A stretch of 64,000 bases of DNA from JABJAG01 sp038137215 (GTDB taxonomy: Bacteria; Pseudomonadota; Alphaproteobacteria; UBA6615): the NCBI GenBank assembly GCA_038137215.1, contig JAYQBG010000003.1:95469-159468 (forward strand), in the 5' to 3' direction. Under the pieces are notes generated by a model that was not told where the DNA came from, ran no database searches, and was given only the letters and a program-made list of their open reading frames with translations. Both the position numbers and the translations under genes were made by a program. Below are positions 1 through 7,740 of the stretch, piece by piece (positions within the stretch are counted from its first letter, which is position 1; each line of letters opens with the position of its first letter).

Positions 1-134
1 CCATCGGGCGTGTGACAAAGATACTGACCGAGCTCCATCGCTACGACTTCGGGAACATGCTCATGCTCGGCAATCGCATCGACCTCTTCCTCACTCAACT
101 CGCACAACGCCAGACAATCCTCACGCGTCAACAT
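1..134 (-). CDS. Conserved small protein of unknown function, 3' end outside window
   Basis: Reading leftward from an ATG at 134, the frame stays open to the window edge (44 codons) and begins MLTREDCLALCELSEEEV, an acidic, helix-rich sequence. A strong Shine-Dalgarno AGGAGG lies 5 nt upstream of the ATG, which supports a real start. The protein continues beyond position 1, so its length is unknown. No domain is recognised. It lies downstream of pdxH on the same strand with about 85 nt between them, so co-transcription is possible. Confidence 0.6.
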   Translation of the reverse strand, partial: MLTREDCLALCELSEEEVDAIAEHEHVPEVVAMELGQYLCHTPD

Positions 135-220
135 CACTGCCTCCTGCTTCTGCTAAAGAGAGATTGTGCCAGATCAGTGACAATTTTCTTTGGCATAGAT
201 CAAATGGCTCGGGAGCTGTC

Positions 221-802
221 CTATGGCTGCAGACGCAGCTCCGTCCAGGCCTCGCCGTCACGCAGGAAGACTTCCCGGTCGTGGAGGCGGCTCTCGCGGT
301 TGGTCCAGAATTCGATCCGGTCGGGGACCACGCGGAAGCCAGACCAGTGCGGCGGACGCGGAATTTCCGCACCTTCGTATTTCTTCGTCAGTTCCGCCAC
401 ACGTTCTTCGAGAAGGTCACGCGAGGCAATCGACCGGGACTGTTCGGACGCCCAGGCGCCGATTCGGCTGCCGCGCGGACGGGAGGCGTAGTAGGCATCG
501 GCCTCATCATCCGCGACCGGACGGGCCACGCCTTCGATACGGATCTGGCGGTCGAGGGATTTCCAGTAGAAACACAGCGAGGCGTGGGGATTTGCCAGCA
601 GCTCCCGGCCCTTCTGACTGTTGAAGTTGGTATAGAAAACAAACCCTTGTGGGTCATGATCCTTCAACAGGACCACCCTTGTGGAGGGACGGCCGGCGGA
701 CGAAACCGTGGCCAGTGTCATCGCATTGGAATTCGAGGGCTCGGACTCCTGCGCCTCGCGGAACCAGGCATCGAACTTTGCAAAGGGATCGGTGGTGGTC
801 AT
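221..802 (-). CDS. pdxH: Pyridoxamine/pyridoxine 5'-phosphate oxidase
   Basis: FMN-dependent cytosolic oxidase that converts PNP or PMP to pyridoxal 5'-phosphate, the last step of PLP synthesis and salvage. The 193-residue product has the usual family length less a short N-terminal extension. Visible signatures are RVVLLK (about 42-47, FMN phosphate region), GFVFYTN (53-59), SRIGAWASEQS (112-122) and the C-terminal block IEFWTNRESRLHDR (163-176) that binds FMN and PLP. The start ATG at 802 leaves a short divergent intergenic region shared with the lipoprotein gene. Assignment is secure. Confidence 0.96.
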   Translation of the reverse strand: MTTTDPFAKFDAWFREAQESEPSNSNAMTLATVSSAGRPSTRVVLLKDHDPQGFVFYTNFNSQKGRELLANPHASLCFYWKSLDRQIRIEGVARPVADDEADAYYASRPRGSRIGAWASEQSRSIASRDLLEERVAELTKKYEGAEIPRPPHWSGFRVVPDRIEFWTNRESRLHDREVFLRDGEAWTELRLQP

Positions 803-935
803 GCCGTATTCCTGCCTTCATGCGAATATTCAATCTGGGTGCGATAGCATAGCGGAACTGGCGAACGCACCACTTCGTTCCTACATCAACCAAAGCCGGG
901 CGTTCCGGCGTTTGGGATTCGAAAGGAACAATGTC

Positions 936-1412
936 ATGGGCATGAGAGCAATTGCACCATTGGTCGCATCGGCCTTCATTCTGTCGGCTTGCGCAACGGA
1001 AAGCGAACGGAACGAAACCATCGGCACCGTGCTCGGTGGCGTGGGCGGCGCGATTCTCGGGTCGCAGTTCGGCGGCGGCTCGGGACGGATCATTGCCACC
1101 GCACTCGGCACGCTGGGCGGTGCGATGCTCGGGCGCGAGCTCGCGAAATCCCTCACCGCCGAAGACCAGGCGAAAATGGTCGAGGCCGAAGAAACTGCCC
1201 ACGCCCGCCCCGTGGGTGAAACCGTCCGCTGGAACAACCCGGACTCCGGCAATTCCGGCACGGTCACGCCAGTGCGCGAAGGCCGCAGCGCCCAGACCGG
1301 CGCCACCTGCCGGGAGTATCAGACCACGGTGAATGTGGACGGCAAAAGCGAACAGGGTTTCGGGACGGCCTGCCAGCAACCGGACGGGAGCTGGAAGGTC
1401 ATCGAGTCCTGA
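936..1412 (+). CDS. Glycine-zipper outer-membrane lipoprotein (17 kDa surface antigen type)
   Basis: A 158-residue lipoprotein. The N-terminus has a short hydrophobic signal ending in lipobox LSAC (residues 16-19), so Cys19 should be lipidated. Residues about 28-62 form a Gly-rich, glycine-zipper 2TM region (GTVLGGVGGAILGSQFGGG), as in Rickettsia 17 kDa antigen-like proteins. The C-terminal half (RPVGETVRWNNPDSGNSG, then CREYQTTV) is the globular part typical of the family, with Cys pairs. The start at ATG 936 is chosen because GAAAGGA lies about 8 nt upstream and it places the lipobox correctly; the longer open frame from 681 is antisense to pdxH. The role is probably envelope structure. Confidence 0.85.
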   Translation: MGMRAIAPLVASAFILSACATESERNETIGTVLGGVGGAILGSQFGGGSGRIIATALGTLGGAMLGRELAKSLTAEDQAKMVEAEETAHARPVGETVRWNNPDSGNSGTVTPVREGRSAQTGATCREYQTTVNVDGKSEQGFGTACQQPDGSWKVIES

Positions 1413-1415
1413 CAA

Positions 1416-2231
1416 TCAGACAGGCTTGATGAACACCGCCTGGATCGCGCCCAACCGGCCATCGGCGAAATTGTCGCGGAGATTTCCCAGCATCGTCGGA
1501 AAATCGTCCCCCATGACCTGACGCAGTGTCGGCCCTGCCGCAGATTTTGGCGGACGCGCGCGCGCCAGCCAGTCCCGGGCAAATCCGGTTTCATCCGACC
1601 AGATGCCCTCCGACCACCCTGCCCCGATGACCGCGGTGCGAAATTCGTCCGGGCTGACGAGGTGGCTCTGGGCAGGCGCGCGCGCCCAGGGCACGGGATA
1701 GGTCAGCAGTTCGGCCGTCTCGCCCAGCGTCACATCGAACATGGCGAGTGCGCCGCCCGGCCGGGTGACCCGGGCCAGTTCACGGTAAAGCGCGTCCCGG
1801 TCTCCGATATTCATCGCGACATGTTCGCTCCACACGAGATCGAAGACGTTGTCGGCAAACGGCAGTTGCAGGGCGTTTCCCGCAACAAACCGGGTTTGTC
1901 CGGCCTGAACGGACCGTCCGGACAGGGCCCGCGCAATGCGGCAGAAAGCCGGGGACAGATCGACCCCGGTAATATCCCAGTCCCGGACCCTGGCCAGAAG
2001 ACGCGCCGGTCCCCCCAGGCCGGAGCCCAGATCGAGAACCTGCGCACCGGGCAACCTGTCGAGCCTTTCCAGCAGGCGTTCCGTTGCCCTGGCACCGCCC
2101 ACATGAAACTGGTCGAGCGCCGGACCGACCTCCAGCTTCGGGTCATCCAGCGCCGCCAGAAGCCGTTCGGCCAGACCTTCGGGCTCATAATGTCCGCGAA
2201 GCGCCGGATCGTGTGTCGCGCCGTGGTTCAA
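1416..2231 (-). CDS. Class I SAM-dependent methyltransferase
   Basis: A 271-residue methyltransferase of the UbiE/sarcosine-dimethylglycine methyltransferase-like group. Motif I is VLDLGSGLGGPARLL (about 65-79), followed by the acidic GVDLSP, then LPFADNVFDLVWSEHVAMNI (motif II region) and RVTRPGGALAMFD. The substrate cannot be read from sequence. The start is a TTG at 2231 that overlaps the TGA ending the frame-restored yihY product (TTGA), with no good Shine-Dalgarno, which suggests translational coupling. Its 3' end is 3 nt from that of the convergent lipoprotein gene. Function beyond methyl transfer is unknown. Confidence 0.85.
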   Translation of the reverse strand: MNHGATHDPALRGHYEPEGLAERLLAALDDPKLEVGPALDQFHVGGARATERLLERLDRLPGAQVLDLGSGLGGPARLLARVRDWDITGVDLSPAFCRIARALSGRSVQAGQTRFVAGNALQLPFADNVFDLVWSEHVAMNIGDRDALYRELARVTRPGGALAMFDVTLGETAELLTYPVPWARAPAQSHLVSPDEFRTAVIGAGWSEGIWSDETGFARDWLARARPPKSAAGPTLRQVMGDDFPTMLGNLRDNFADGRLGAIQAVFIKPV

Positions 2232-2241
2232 GTATTGCTGC

Positions 2242-3498
2242 TCACAACCCGCGGGGTGCCGTCGCCCAACTGGGCCTGGGCAATGATCTGTTTGACCGGC
2301 AGCCCCATGGTTTCGTCGCGCGCCAGATTGTAGGCGTTGACCAGATCGGCCAGCGGCTCGGTCCAGGCGGGGTCCGCCTGGGAATCCCGATGGGGCAGGC
2401 CCGGACCATAGCCCAGCGCCACATAGAGATCGGATCGTCGGCTTCGGTTCGTGCGATCACGCCCGACTCCTCAAGTCGCGCAAGCACGGTCCCGAATGCT
2501 TCGCCATCGCCCCCGGTCACATCCAGCAGCGCGCTCTCGGAAACGGTGTCACCATCGCGACCGGCCTGCAGCAGCTTGCCGATCACCTGCAGCGCGCGCA
2601 GGAGCGCCCGCGCCGGGCTCAGCGGCCCGAAGTCTTCCGCGCGCCGCGCGGCCAGCCATTCCGGACGCGTCGCGGCGACGATCGCGCCGAACAGCACAAC
2701 GGCCCAGACCAGATACATCCAGATCAGAAAGACCGGCAACGCGGCCAGCGAGCCATAGACACTCTCGAATGTCCCGGCATTGGCGAGGTAGAACCCGAAC
2801 CCGGCCTTCAGAAGTTCAAACAACACAGCGGCCACGACAGCCCCCAGCACCGCGTAGCGCCATTTCACACGCCGGTTCGGCAAGGCCAGGTAGAGGATCG
2901 TGAAACCGCCGACCGCAAAGACGAACGGCATCAGACGCAGGCCGAACTCACGCACAAAGCCGAGATCGACCCCAAGCGCCTGAAAATTGTTCATGGCAAA
3001 GGCTGCCGTACTGACCGACAGCCCCGTCCCCATCAGCAGCGGGCCCAGTGTCAGGGTGGCCCAATAGGCAAAAATGCGCGTCCCGATAGGGCGGGATTTC
3101 TCGACCCGCCAGATCGCATTGAATGCGCTTTCGATGGTTGAAAGCAGCATGATCGCGGTGACGGCCAGCCAGACCACGCCAAGCACCGTCAGCTGGCTGG
3201 TGTTGGACACGAAGGTATCCACGTAGTTCTCAAGCTCGCCGCCAATATGCGGCGCGGCATAGGACAGCACGATGCTCAGCAGTTGCTGGGTCAGTCCATC
3301 GAAGACCGGAAAGGCCATCATCACCGAAAAGGCAATGGCAAACAGCGGCACGATCGCCAGCAGCGAGGTGTAGCTGAGAGAGGATGCCGCCACCAGGACG
3401 CGGTCCTGGGAAAACCGCCGGACAACCGTCCGCACGAATGTCAGCTCGTTCTGCAATGTGTCGAGTCGGCTATTGCCCATATTTCTCTCATTGGTCAT
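2242..3498 (-). CDS. YihY/BrkB-family inner membrane protein, C-terminus frameshifted
   Basis: Polytopic inner-membrane protein of the YihY/UPF0761 (formerly ribonuclease BN) family. Six hydrophobic segments lie in residues 35-290, with the family landmark FNAIWRVEKSRP near 125-136 and PLFAIAFSVM near the first segment. The cytoplasmic C-terminal part has a winged-helix-like stretch up to ADDPIS. After about residue 356 (position 2425) the frame becomes low-complexity and unlike the family. The correct continuation (YVALGYGPGLPHRDSQ... NAYNLARDETMGLP) is in the next frame and ends at 2228. A 1-nt deletion or 2-nt insertion near 2422-2430 explains this. Frame restoration would couple it to the downstream methyltransferase. 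Confidence 0.85.
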   Translation of the reverse strand: MTNERNMGNSRLDTLQNELTFVRTVVRRFSQDRVLVAASSLSYTSLLAIVPLFAIAFSVMMAFPVFDGLTQQLLSIVLSYAAPHIGGELENYVDTFVSNTSQLTVLGVVWLAVTAIMLLSTIESAFNAIWRVEKSRPIGTRIFAYWATLTLGPLLMGTGLSVSTAAFAMNNFQALGVDLGFVREFGLRLMPFVFAVGGFTILYLALPNRRVKWRYAVLGAVVAAVLFELLKAGFGFYLANAGTFESVYGSLAALPVFLIWMYLVWAVVLFGAIVAATRPEWLAARRAEDFGPLSPARALLRALQVIGKLLQAGRDGDTVSESALLDVTGGDGEAFGTVLARLEESGVIARTEADDPISMWRWAMVRACPIGIPRRTPPGPSRWPIWSTPTIWRATKPWGCRSNRSLPRPSWATAPRGL

Positions 3499-3623
3499 CG
3501 CCTAAGCCTATCATATTAAACACGAAACCACCCGTCACCTCGGCGCCCGCCACAGCCTTGCCGGACCAAGGCGTTGGTGTAGGATGCCGACAGACGGGGT
3601 ATTTGCTCGATGATGGGGACTGC

Positions 3624-4466
3624 ATGAGTGCACAAGCGCAATTGATGGCCGGAAAACGCGGCCTGATCATGGGCGTCGCGAACGACCGCTCGATCGCCTG
3701 GGGTATCGCCAAGATGGTTGCCGATCACGGGGCCGAGCTGGCTTTCACCTATCAGGGTGAGGCACTGGAAAAACGCGTGCGCCCGCTCGCGGATTCGGTC
3801 GATGCCAAGCTGCTGCTGCCCTGCGACGTGACCGACGAAGCGAGCATGGACAATGTCTTCGACACCCTGCAGTCCGAATGGGGCAGCCTGGATTTTGTGG
3901 TCCACGCGATTGCCTATTCCGACAAGGAAGAGCTGAAGGGCAAGTATGTCGATACCTCGCGGGCCAACTTCCTGCGCTCCCTCGACATTTCGTGCTTCTC
4001 CTTCACCGATGTCTGCGCGCGCGCCAGTCAAATGATGCCCGAGGGCGGCAGCTTGCTGACCCTGACCTATTATGGCGCCGAGCGCGTCATGCCCCATTAC
4101 AACGTGATGGGTGTGGCCAAGGCGGCGCTGGAAGCCAGCGTGCGCTACATGGCCGTCGATCTAGGCGGCCAGGGCATCCGGGTCAATGCGATCTCGGCGG
4201 GACCGATCAAGACGCTGGCCGCCAGCGGCATCGGCGACTTCCGCTACATCCTGAAATGGAACGAGCTGAACGCCCCCCTCAAGCGCAACGTGACCACGGA
4301 CGATGTTGGCGGCGCGGGGCTCTATCTGCTGAGCGATCTGGGCGCGGGTGTGACCGGGGAAACCCATCACGTGGACAGCGGCTATCACGTCGTCGGCATG
4401 GTCGCCGTGGACGAGGCCGCCGCCGTCTCGGACCTACTCTCGGGTCTGAAACACGACGACACCTGA
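3624..4466 (+). CDS. fabI: Enoyl-[acyl-carrier-protein] reductase (NADH), FabI type
   Basis: Catalyses the last reduction of each fatty-acid elongation cycle. The 280-residue short-chain dehydrogenase fold shows the FabI nucleotide-binding loop GVANDRSIAWGIA (17-29) and the catalytic pair Tyr159-x6-Lys166 within YNVMGVAK. It also has the family motif NAISAGPIKTLAASGI for substrate-loop contacts. The start ATG 3624 gives a normal FabI N-terminus (MSAQAQLMAGKRGLIMG); the open frame to 3384 is not supported. It forms an operon with aroC 17 nt downstream and is divergent from yihY. Confidence 0.96.
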   Translation: MSAQAQLMAGKRGLIMGVANDRSIAWGIAKMVADHGAELAFTYQGEALEKRVRPLADSVDAKLLLPCDVTDEASMDNVFDTLQSEWGSLDFVVHAIAYSDKEELKGKYVDTSRANFLRSLDISCFSFTDVCARASQMMPEGGSLLTLTYYGAERVMPHYNVMGVAKAALEASVRYMAVDLGGQGIRVNAISAGPIKTLAASGIGDFRYILKWNELNAPLKRNVTTDDVGGAGLYLLSDLGAGVTGETHHVDSGYHVVGMVAVDEAAAVSDLLSGLKHDDT

Positions 4467-4483
4467 ACCGAAGGAGAGGGGCC

Positions 4484-5611
4484 ATGGCCGGCAACAGCTT
4501 CGGTCAGATATTCCGGTTTACGACATGGGGCGAAAGCCACGGTCCCGCCATCGGCGTTGTCGTCGATGGGGTGCCGCCGCGCGTGCCCTTCGCCGAAGCC
4601 GATGCGCAGGTCTATCTGGACCGCCGCCGTCCGGGTCAGTCGCGCTTCACCACCCAGCGTCAGGAACCCGATCAGGTGAAAATTCTCTCGGGCGTCTTCG
4701 AGGGCCAGACCACCGGCGCGCCGGTCTCGATGATGATCGAGAATGTCGATCAGCGTTCGAAGGACTATTCCGAGATTTCGCAGAAGTACCGCCCGGGCCA
4801 TGCGGACTACACCTATGACGCCAAGTACGGCATCCGGGACTATCGCGGCGGCGGACGGTCCTCGGCACGCGAGACCGCAAGCCGGGTCGCCGCGGGAAGC
4901 CTGGCCCGCAAGGTGATTGAGACCCTCACGCCCGGCCTGAACATCCGCGGCGCGCTGGTCCGGATCGGCACCATGCCCATCGACCGGGCCAACTGGGACT
5001 GGTCGGTCGTCGGGGACAACCCGTTCTGGTGCCCGGACGCCAGGATGGCCGGTGAATGGGAAACCTATCTCGACGGCATCCGTAAGGACGGCTCGTCGGT
5101 CGGTGCGTTGATCGAGGTGGTCGCCAGCGGCGTGCCGGTGGGTCTCGGCGAGCCGATCTACGGCAAGATCGATTCCGATCTGGCTTCGGCCATGCTGTCG
5201 ATCAATGCGGTCAAGGGTGTCGAAATCGGCGCCGGGATGGCGTCCGCCGCGCTGACCGGCGAGGAAAACGCCGACGAGATGCGCATGGACGGCGAGGAAG
5301 TCACCTTCGGCTCCAACAAGGCCGGCGGCGTGCTCGGCGGCATCACCACCGGGCAGGATCTGGTGGTGCGCTTTGCCGTCAAACCCACCAGCTCGATCCT
5401 CACCCCGCGCGAAAGCGTGACCAGTACCGGCGAAGATACTGACGTCTCCACCAAGGGCCGCCACGATCCCTGCGTGGGCATTCGCGCCGTGCCCGTGGGC
5501 GAAGCGATGATGGCCTGCGTGATCGCCGATCACTTGTTACGCCACCGCGCCCAGATCGGCGAGTTCGGCTCGCAGGCCCCGTTCACCGAACGCGGCAAGG
5601 CGGAAAGCTAG
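4484..5611 (+). CDS. aroC: Chorismate synthase
   Basis: Converts 5-enolpyruvylshikimate 3-phosphate to chorismate using reduced FMN; last step of the shikimate pathway. The 375-residue product carries all three family signatures: GESHG (16-20), the RPGHADYTYDAKYG/RDYRGGGRSSARET block (about 105-130) and RHDPCVGIRAVPVGEAM near the C-terminus. The start ATG 4484 follows Shine-Dalgarno AAGGAGAG and is 17 nt after fabI, so the two are probably co-transcribed. Ends with TAG, which shows that amber is an ordinary terminator in this genome. Confidence 0.97.
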   Translation: MAGNSFGQIFRFTTWGESHGPAIGVVVDGVPPRVPFAEADAQVYLDRRRPGQSRFTTQRQEPDQVKILSGVFEGQTTGAPVSMMIENVDQRSKDYSEISQKYRPGHADYTYDAKYGIRDYRGGGRSSARETASRVAAGSLARKVIETLTPGLNIRGALVRIGTMPIDRANWDWSVVGDNPFWCPDARMAGEWETYLDGIRKDGSSVGALIEVVASGVPVGLGEPIYGKIDSDLASAMLSINAVKGVEIGAGMASAALTGEENADEMRMDGEEVTFGSNKAGGVLGGITTGQDLVVRFAVKPTSSILTPRESVTSTGEDTDVSTKGRHDPCVGIRAVPVGEAMMACVIADHLLRHRAQIGEFGSQAPFTERGKAES

Positions 5612-5736
5612 GCAGTCTCGTCTTGTTCTTCGCCTTCCTGATCGCTTCGATTCCATTCTGGGCGTTTTAGATTGAGTGGACGCACAGGCGGATTGAGTAC
5701 AATCGTGACGGAAATCCACCCGTAACTTGGCTTCTA

Positions 5737-6117
5737 GTGCACCCTGTAGCAGATGAATGGTGGTTCAAGAATTCCAGGCTGAGGCTGAAAGTTTTGAGCC
5801 TTTCATGTGTCTGGGCATTTTTCGTAGTAACGCTCTATCTCCATCTGGCTAGAACTCTGAACCCACGGATCACAATAGATTCTGACGTTCTGGTCTTGCT
5901 GAAAATTGCACCACTCCCTATCTGGGTTTGGTTTTTCGCCTATGTGACAAATTGGGCCTGGAATTATCGCAAAAGCGGAAAGTCTGCGCGCTTTTTTACG
6001 TATGACGAACTCGTGGACGGTTGGTGGTTCGGCAACGCAAGACGGTTCCTAGGGGTTTTTGTTGTGCAAGCGGTTTGGACGGCAGTGGTGATAGGCATGT
6101 ATTTTCTCGCGAGCTAA
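5737..6117 (+). CDS. Small membrane protein of unknown function, possibly 5'-damaged
   Basis: A 126-residue frame with three hydrophobic segments (about 20-40, 50-68, 104-124) and aromatic-rich linkers (DEWWFKN, DGWWFGNARRFLG). No family is recognised. The GTG at 5737 has no Shine-Dalgarno. Reading upstream in the same frame gives a plausible continuation (IEWTHRRIEYNRDGN) back to an in-frame TAG at 5668-5670. Beyond it lies another hydrophobic stretch starting at a TTG at 5623 (LFFAFLIASIPFWAF). The gene may therefore be a pseudogene with a nonsense mutation. Base composition is clearly lower in GC than the flanking aroC and AhpD-like genes, which suggests acquisition. Confidence 0.45.
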   Translation: MHPVADEWWFKNSRLRLKVLSLSCVWAFFVVTLYLHLARTLNPRITIDSDVLVLLKIAPLPIWVWFFAYVTNWAWNYRKSGKSARFFTYDELVDGWWFGNARRFLGVFVVQAVWTAVVIGMYFLAS

Positions 6118-6175
6118 CCGACGAAAGGTTGGTTTGCTGCCGGCCCTCACACCTGCGAAGGCAGACGCCCAGATC

Positions 6176-6265
6176 GTCGTTCCCGCGAAGGCGGGAACTC
6201 ATAAACTCAGGCGGTCATCTGATGAAACGTCGGTGTTTATGGGTTCCCGCCTGCGCGGGCATGAC
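6176..6265. repeat. Dispersed inverted repeat, copy 1
   Basis: Two 31-nt arms (6176-6206 and 6235-6265) are imperfect reverse complements. Each contains its own small hairpin: CCCGCGAAGGCGGG on the left, CCCGCCTGCGCGGG on the right. The spacer is 28 nt. A second copy with the same architecture lies at 33421-33510. It looks like a REP/MITE-type intergenic element. Confidence 0.8.
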
Positions 6266-6289
6266 GATAAGACGTGAGACCTTTATAAT
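6261..6289 (+). promoter_or_regulatory. Candidate sigma-70 promoter for the AhpD-like gene
   Basis: A perfect -10 TATAAT at 6284-6289 is preceded by ATGACG (6261-6266, 4 of 6 match to TTGACA) with a 17-nt spacer. The -35 hexamer lies at the right edge of the inverted repeat. The start codon of the downstream gene is about 38 nt away. Confidence 0.5.
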
Positions 6290-6327
6290 CCGCCCAATCT
6301 CACGAAACCCCGGCAGGGAGACCGACC

Positions 6328-6960
6328 ATGGCCAAGAAGCGAGAAACCCCCGATCAGTTGCAGCACATCTCCAAACTGCCAATCCCCGAGGCCGAGAGCC
6401 TCGACGAGGATCTGCAGAAATACATGCGCATCTGTCAGGAGAAACTCGGTCTCGTCCCGAACGTAATTCGCGCCTTCGCCCTGCGTCCGGAAAAGCTGCG
6501 GACCTTCATTGCGAAATACAACGAGCTGATGCTCGGCGACGACGCCCGGCTCACCCGGCTGGAGCGGGAAATGATCGCGGTGGTGGTCTCCTCCCACAAT
6601 CACTGCGTCTATTGCATCACCTCCCACAGCCAGGCCGTGCGCGAGCTGTCCGACGATCCGGTGCTCGGCGATATCCTGATGATCAACTACCGCGAGGCGA
6701 ATTTGACCGACCGCCAGCGCGCGATCCTCGACTATGCCTTCAAGCTGACCTCGAACCCCGCCGAACTGGGCGATGCGGACCGGCAGAAGCTGACCGATCA
6801 GGGCCTGAGCGCGGAGGAAATCTTCGAGGTCACCGACACCACCGCCTATTTCAACTACACCAACCGGATGACCCACGGGCTGGGCATGCTGCCCAACGAG
6901 GAATACTTCGGCATGAACCGCCTGCCCGACCCGGGCCTGCACAAGGATGCCGCAGAATAG
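6328..6960 (+). CDS. AhpD-like (carboxymuconolactone decarboxylase/peroxidase-related) protein
   Basis: A 210-residue all-helical protein of the uncharacterised peroxidase-related AhpD superfamily. The redox centre is visible as H-C-V-Y-C-I-T-S-H: Cys93, Cys96 and His100, with the upstream Glu-rich helix LTRLEREMIAVVVSS. By family analogy it could reduce peroxides or disulfides, but the partner and substrate are unknown. The C-terminal half (YFNYTNRMTHGLGM) is characteristic of this subgroup. ATG 6328 follows GGGAGACCGACC. It stands alone, downstream of the repeat. Confidence 0.85.
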   Translation: MAKKRETPDQLQHISKLPIPEAESLDEDLQKYMRICQEKLGLVPNVIRAFALRPEKLRTFIAKYNELMLGDDARLTRLEREMIAVVVSSHNHCVYCITSHSQAVRELSDDPVLGDILMINYREANLTDRQRAILDYAFKLTSNPAELGDADRQKLTDQGLSAEEIFEVTDTTAYFNYTNRMTHGLGMLPNEEYFGMNRLPDPGLHKDAAE

Positions 6961-7086
6961 CCCAAGTTCTGTTGCAACCTCGCGGCTCGACCTGACCGGT
7001 TAACCCGACGACACAATCGTGAACCGGGTTCCGGCGCATCCGCGTTTGGACTAGGTTCGCAGCGACAACGGCAACAGCGGCGTGCC

Positions 7087-7740
7087 ATGCATTGTGCAGG
7101 ACTGAATTTCGGCATTTTCGTTCTCATGCTCGGTCTCGTTGCGGGCGTCCTGCCCCAGCGTGCCAACGCGCATCCCCATGTCTGGATCGACCTCAGATCG
7201 CAGCTCGAATTCGACGGGGATGGCCGGGTCACCGGGCTGGAGATCGACTGGACCTTCGATGAGTTCTACACGGCCTTCGTGATCACCGAGTTCGGCGGTC
7301 CGGAAGCGATGGACGAGGAAACCCTGACCGGTATCGGGCGCGAGAACCTCACCAATCTGCGCGAATTCGACTATTTTACCGAGTTCCTCGTCGATGGCGC
7401 GGTCCAGCCTCTGGCCGCACCGGAAACCTTCGAGATGGGTCTGGAGGACGGCAAGCTGCGGCTCCGTTTCTCGGTGCCGCTCGAGCGGCCGGTCATCCCC
7501 CGTGAACACCGCATCAACTACGCCGTTTACGATCCGTCCTACTTCGTCGAGATTCTGCATGTCGATGACGGCCACCGCCTCCCATCGGGCACCGCCCCGA
7601 AAGGCTGCCGGTCCGTGCTGATCGAACCCACGCCGACCTATGAGGCGCGGACCCTGGCCGATTCCCTCGACCGGCTGGACACGGCGCCTGAATCCTTCGG
7701 TGCGCTGTTCGCCGAACGGGTCCGGCTCGAATGCAGCTGA
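7087..7740 (+). CDS. DUF1007 family periplasmic protein, metal-transport partner
   Basis: A 217-residue exported protein. Residues 1-28 form a signal peptide ending ANA, followed by the hallmark HPHVWID, which may bind metal at the mature N-terminus. The rest is the beta-rich DUF1007 domain (LEIDWTFDEFYT, DPSYFVEI). Family members sit next to NicO/RcnA-type nickel/cobalt permeases. Here the gene overlaps such a permease by 10 nt, so they are translated together. It probably supplies or senses Ni/Co/Zn on the periplasmic side; this is inference from context. Confidence 0.85.
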   Translation: MHCAGLNFGIFVLMLGLVAGVLPQRANAHPHVWIDLRSQLEFDGDGRVTGLEIDWTFDEFYTAFVITEFGGPEAMDEETLTGIGRENLTNLREFDYFTEFLVDGAVQPLAAPETFEMGLEDGKLRLRFSVPLERPVIPREHRINYAVYDPSYFVEILHVDDGHRLPSGTAPKGCRSVLIEPTPTYEARTLADSLDRLDTAPESFGALFAERVRLECS

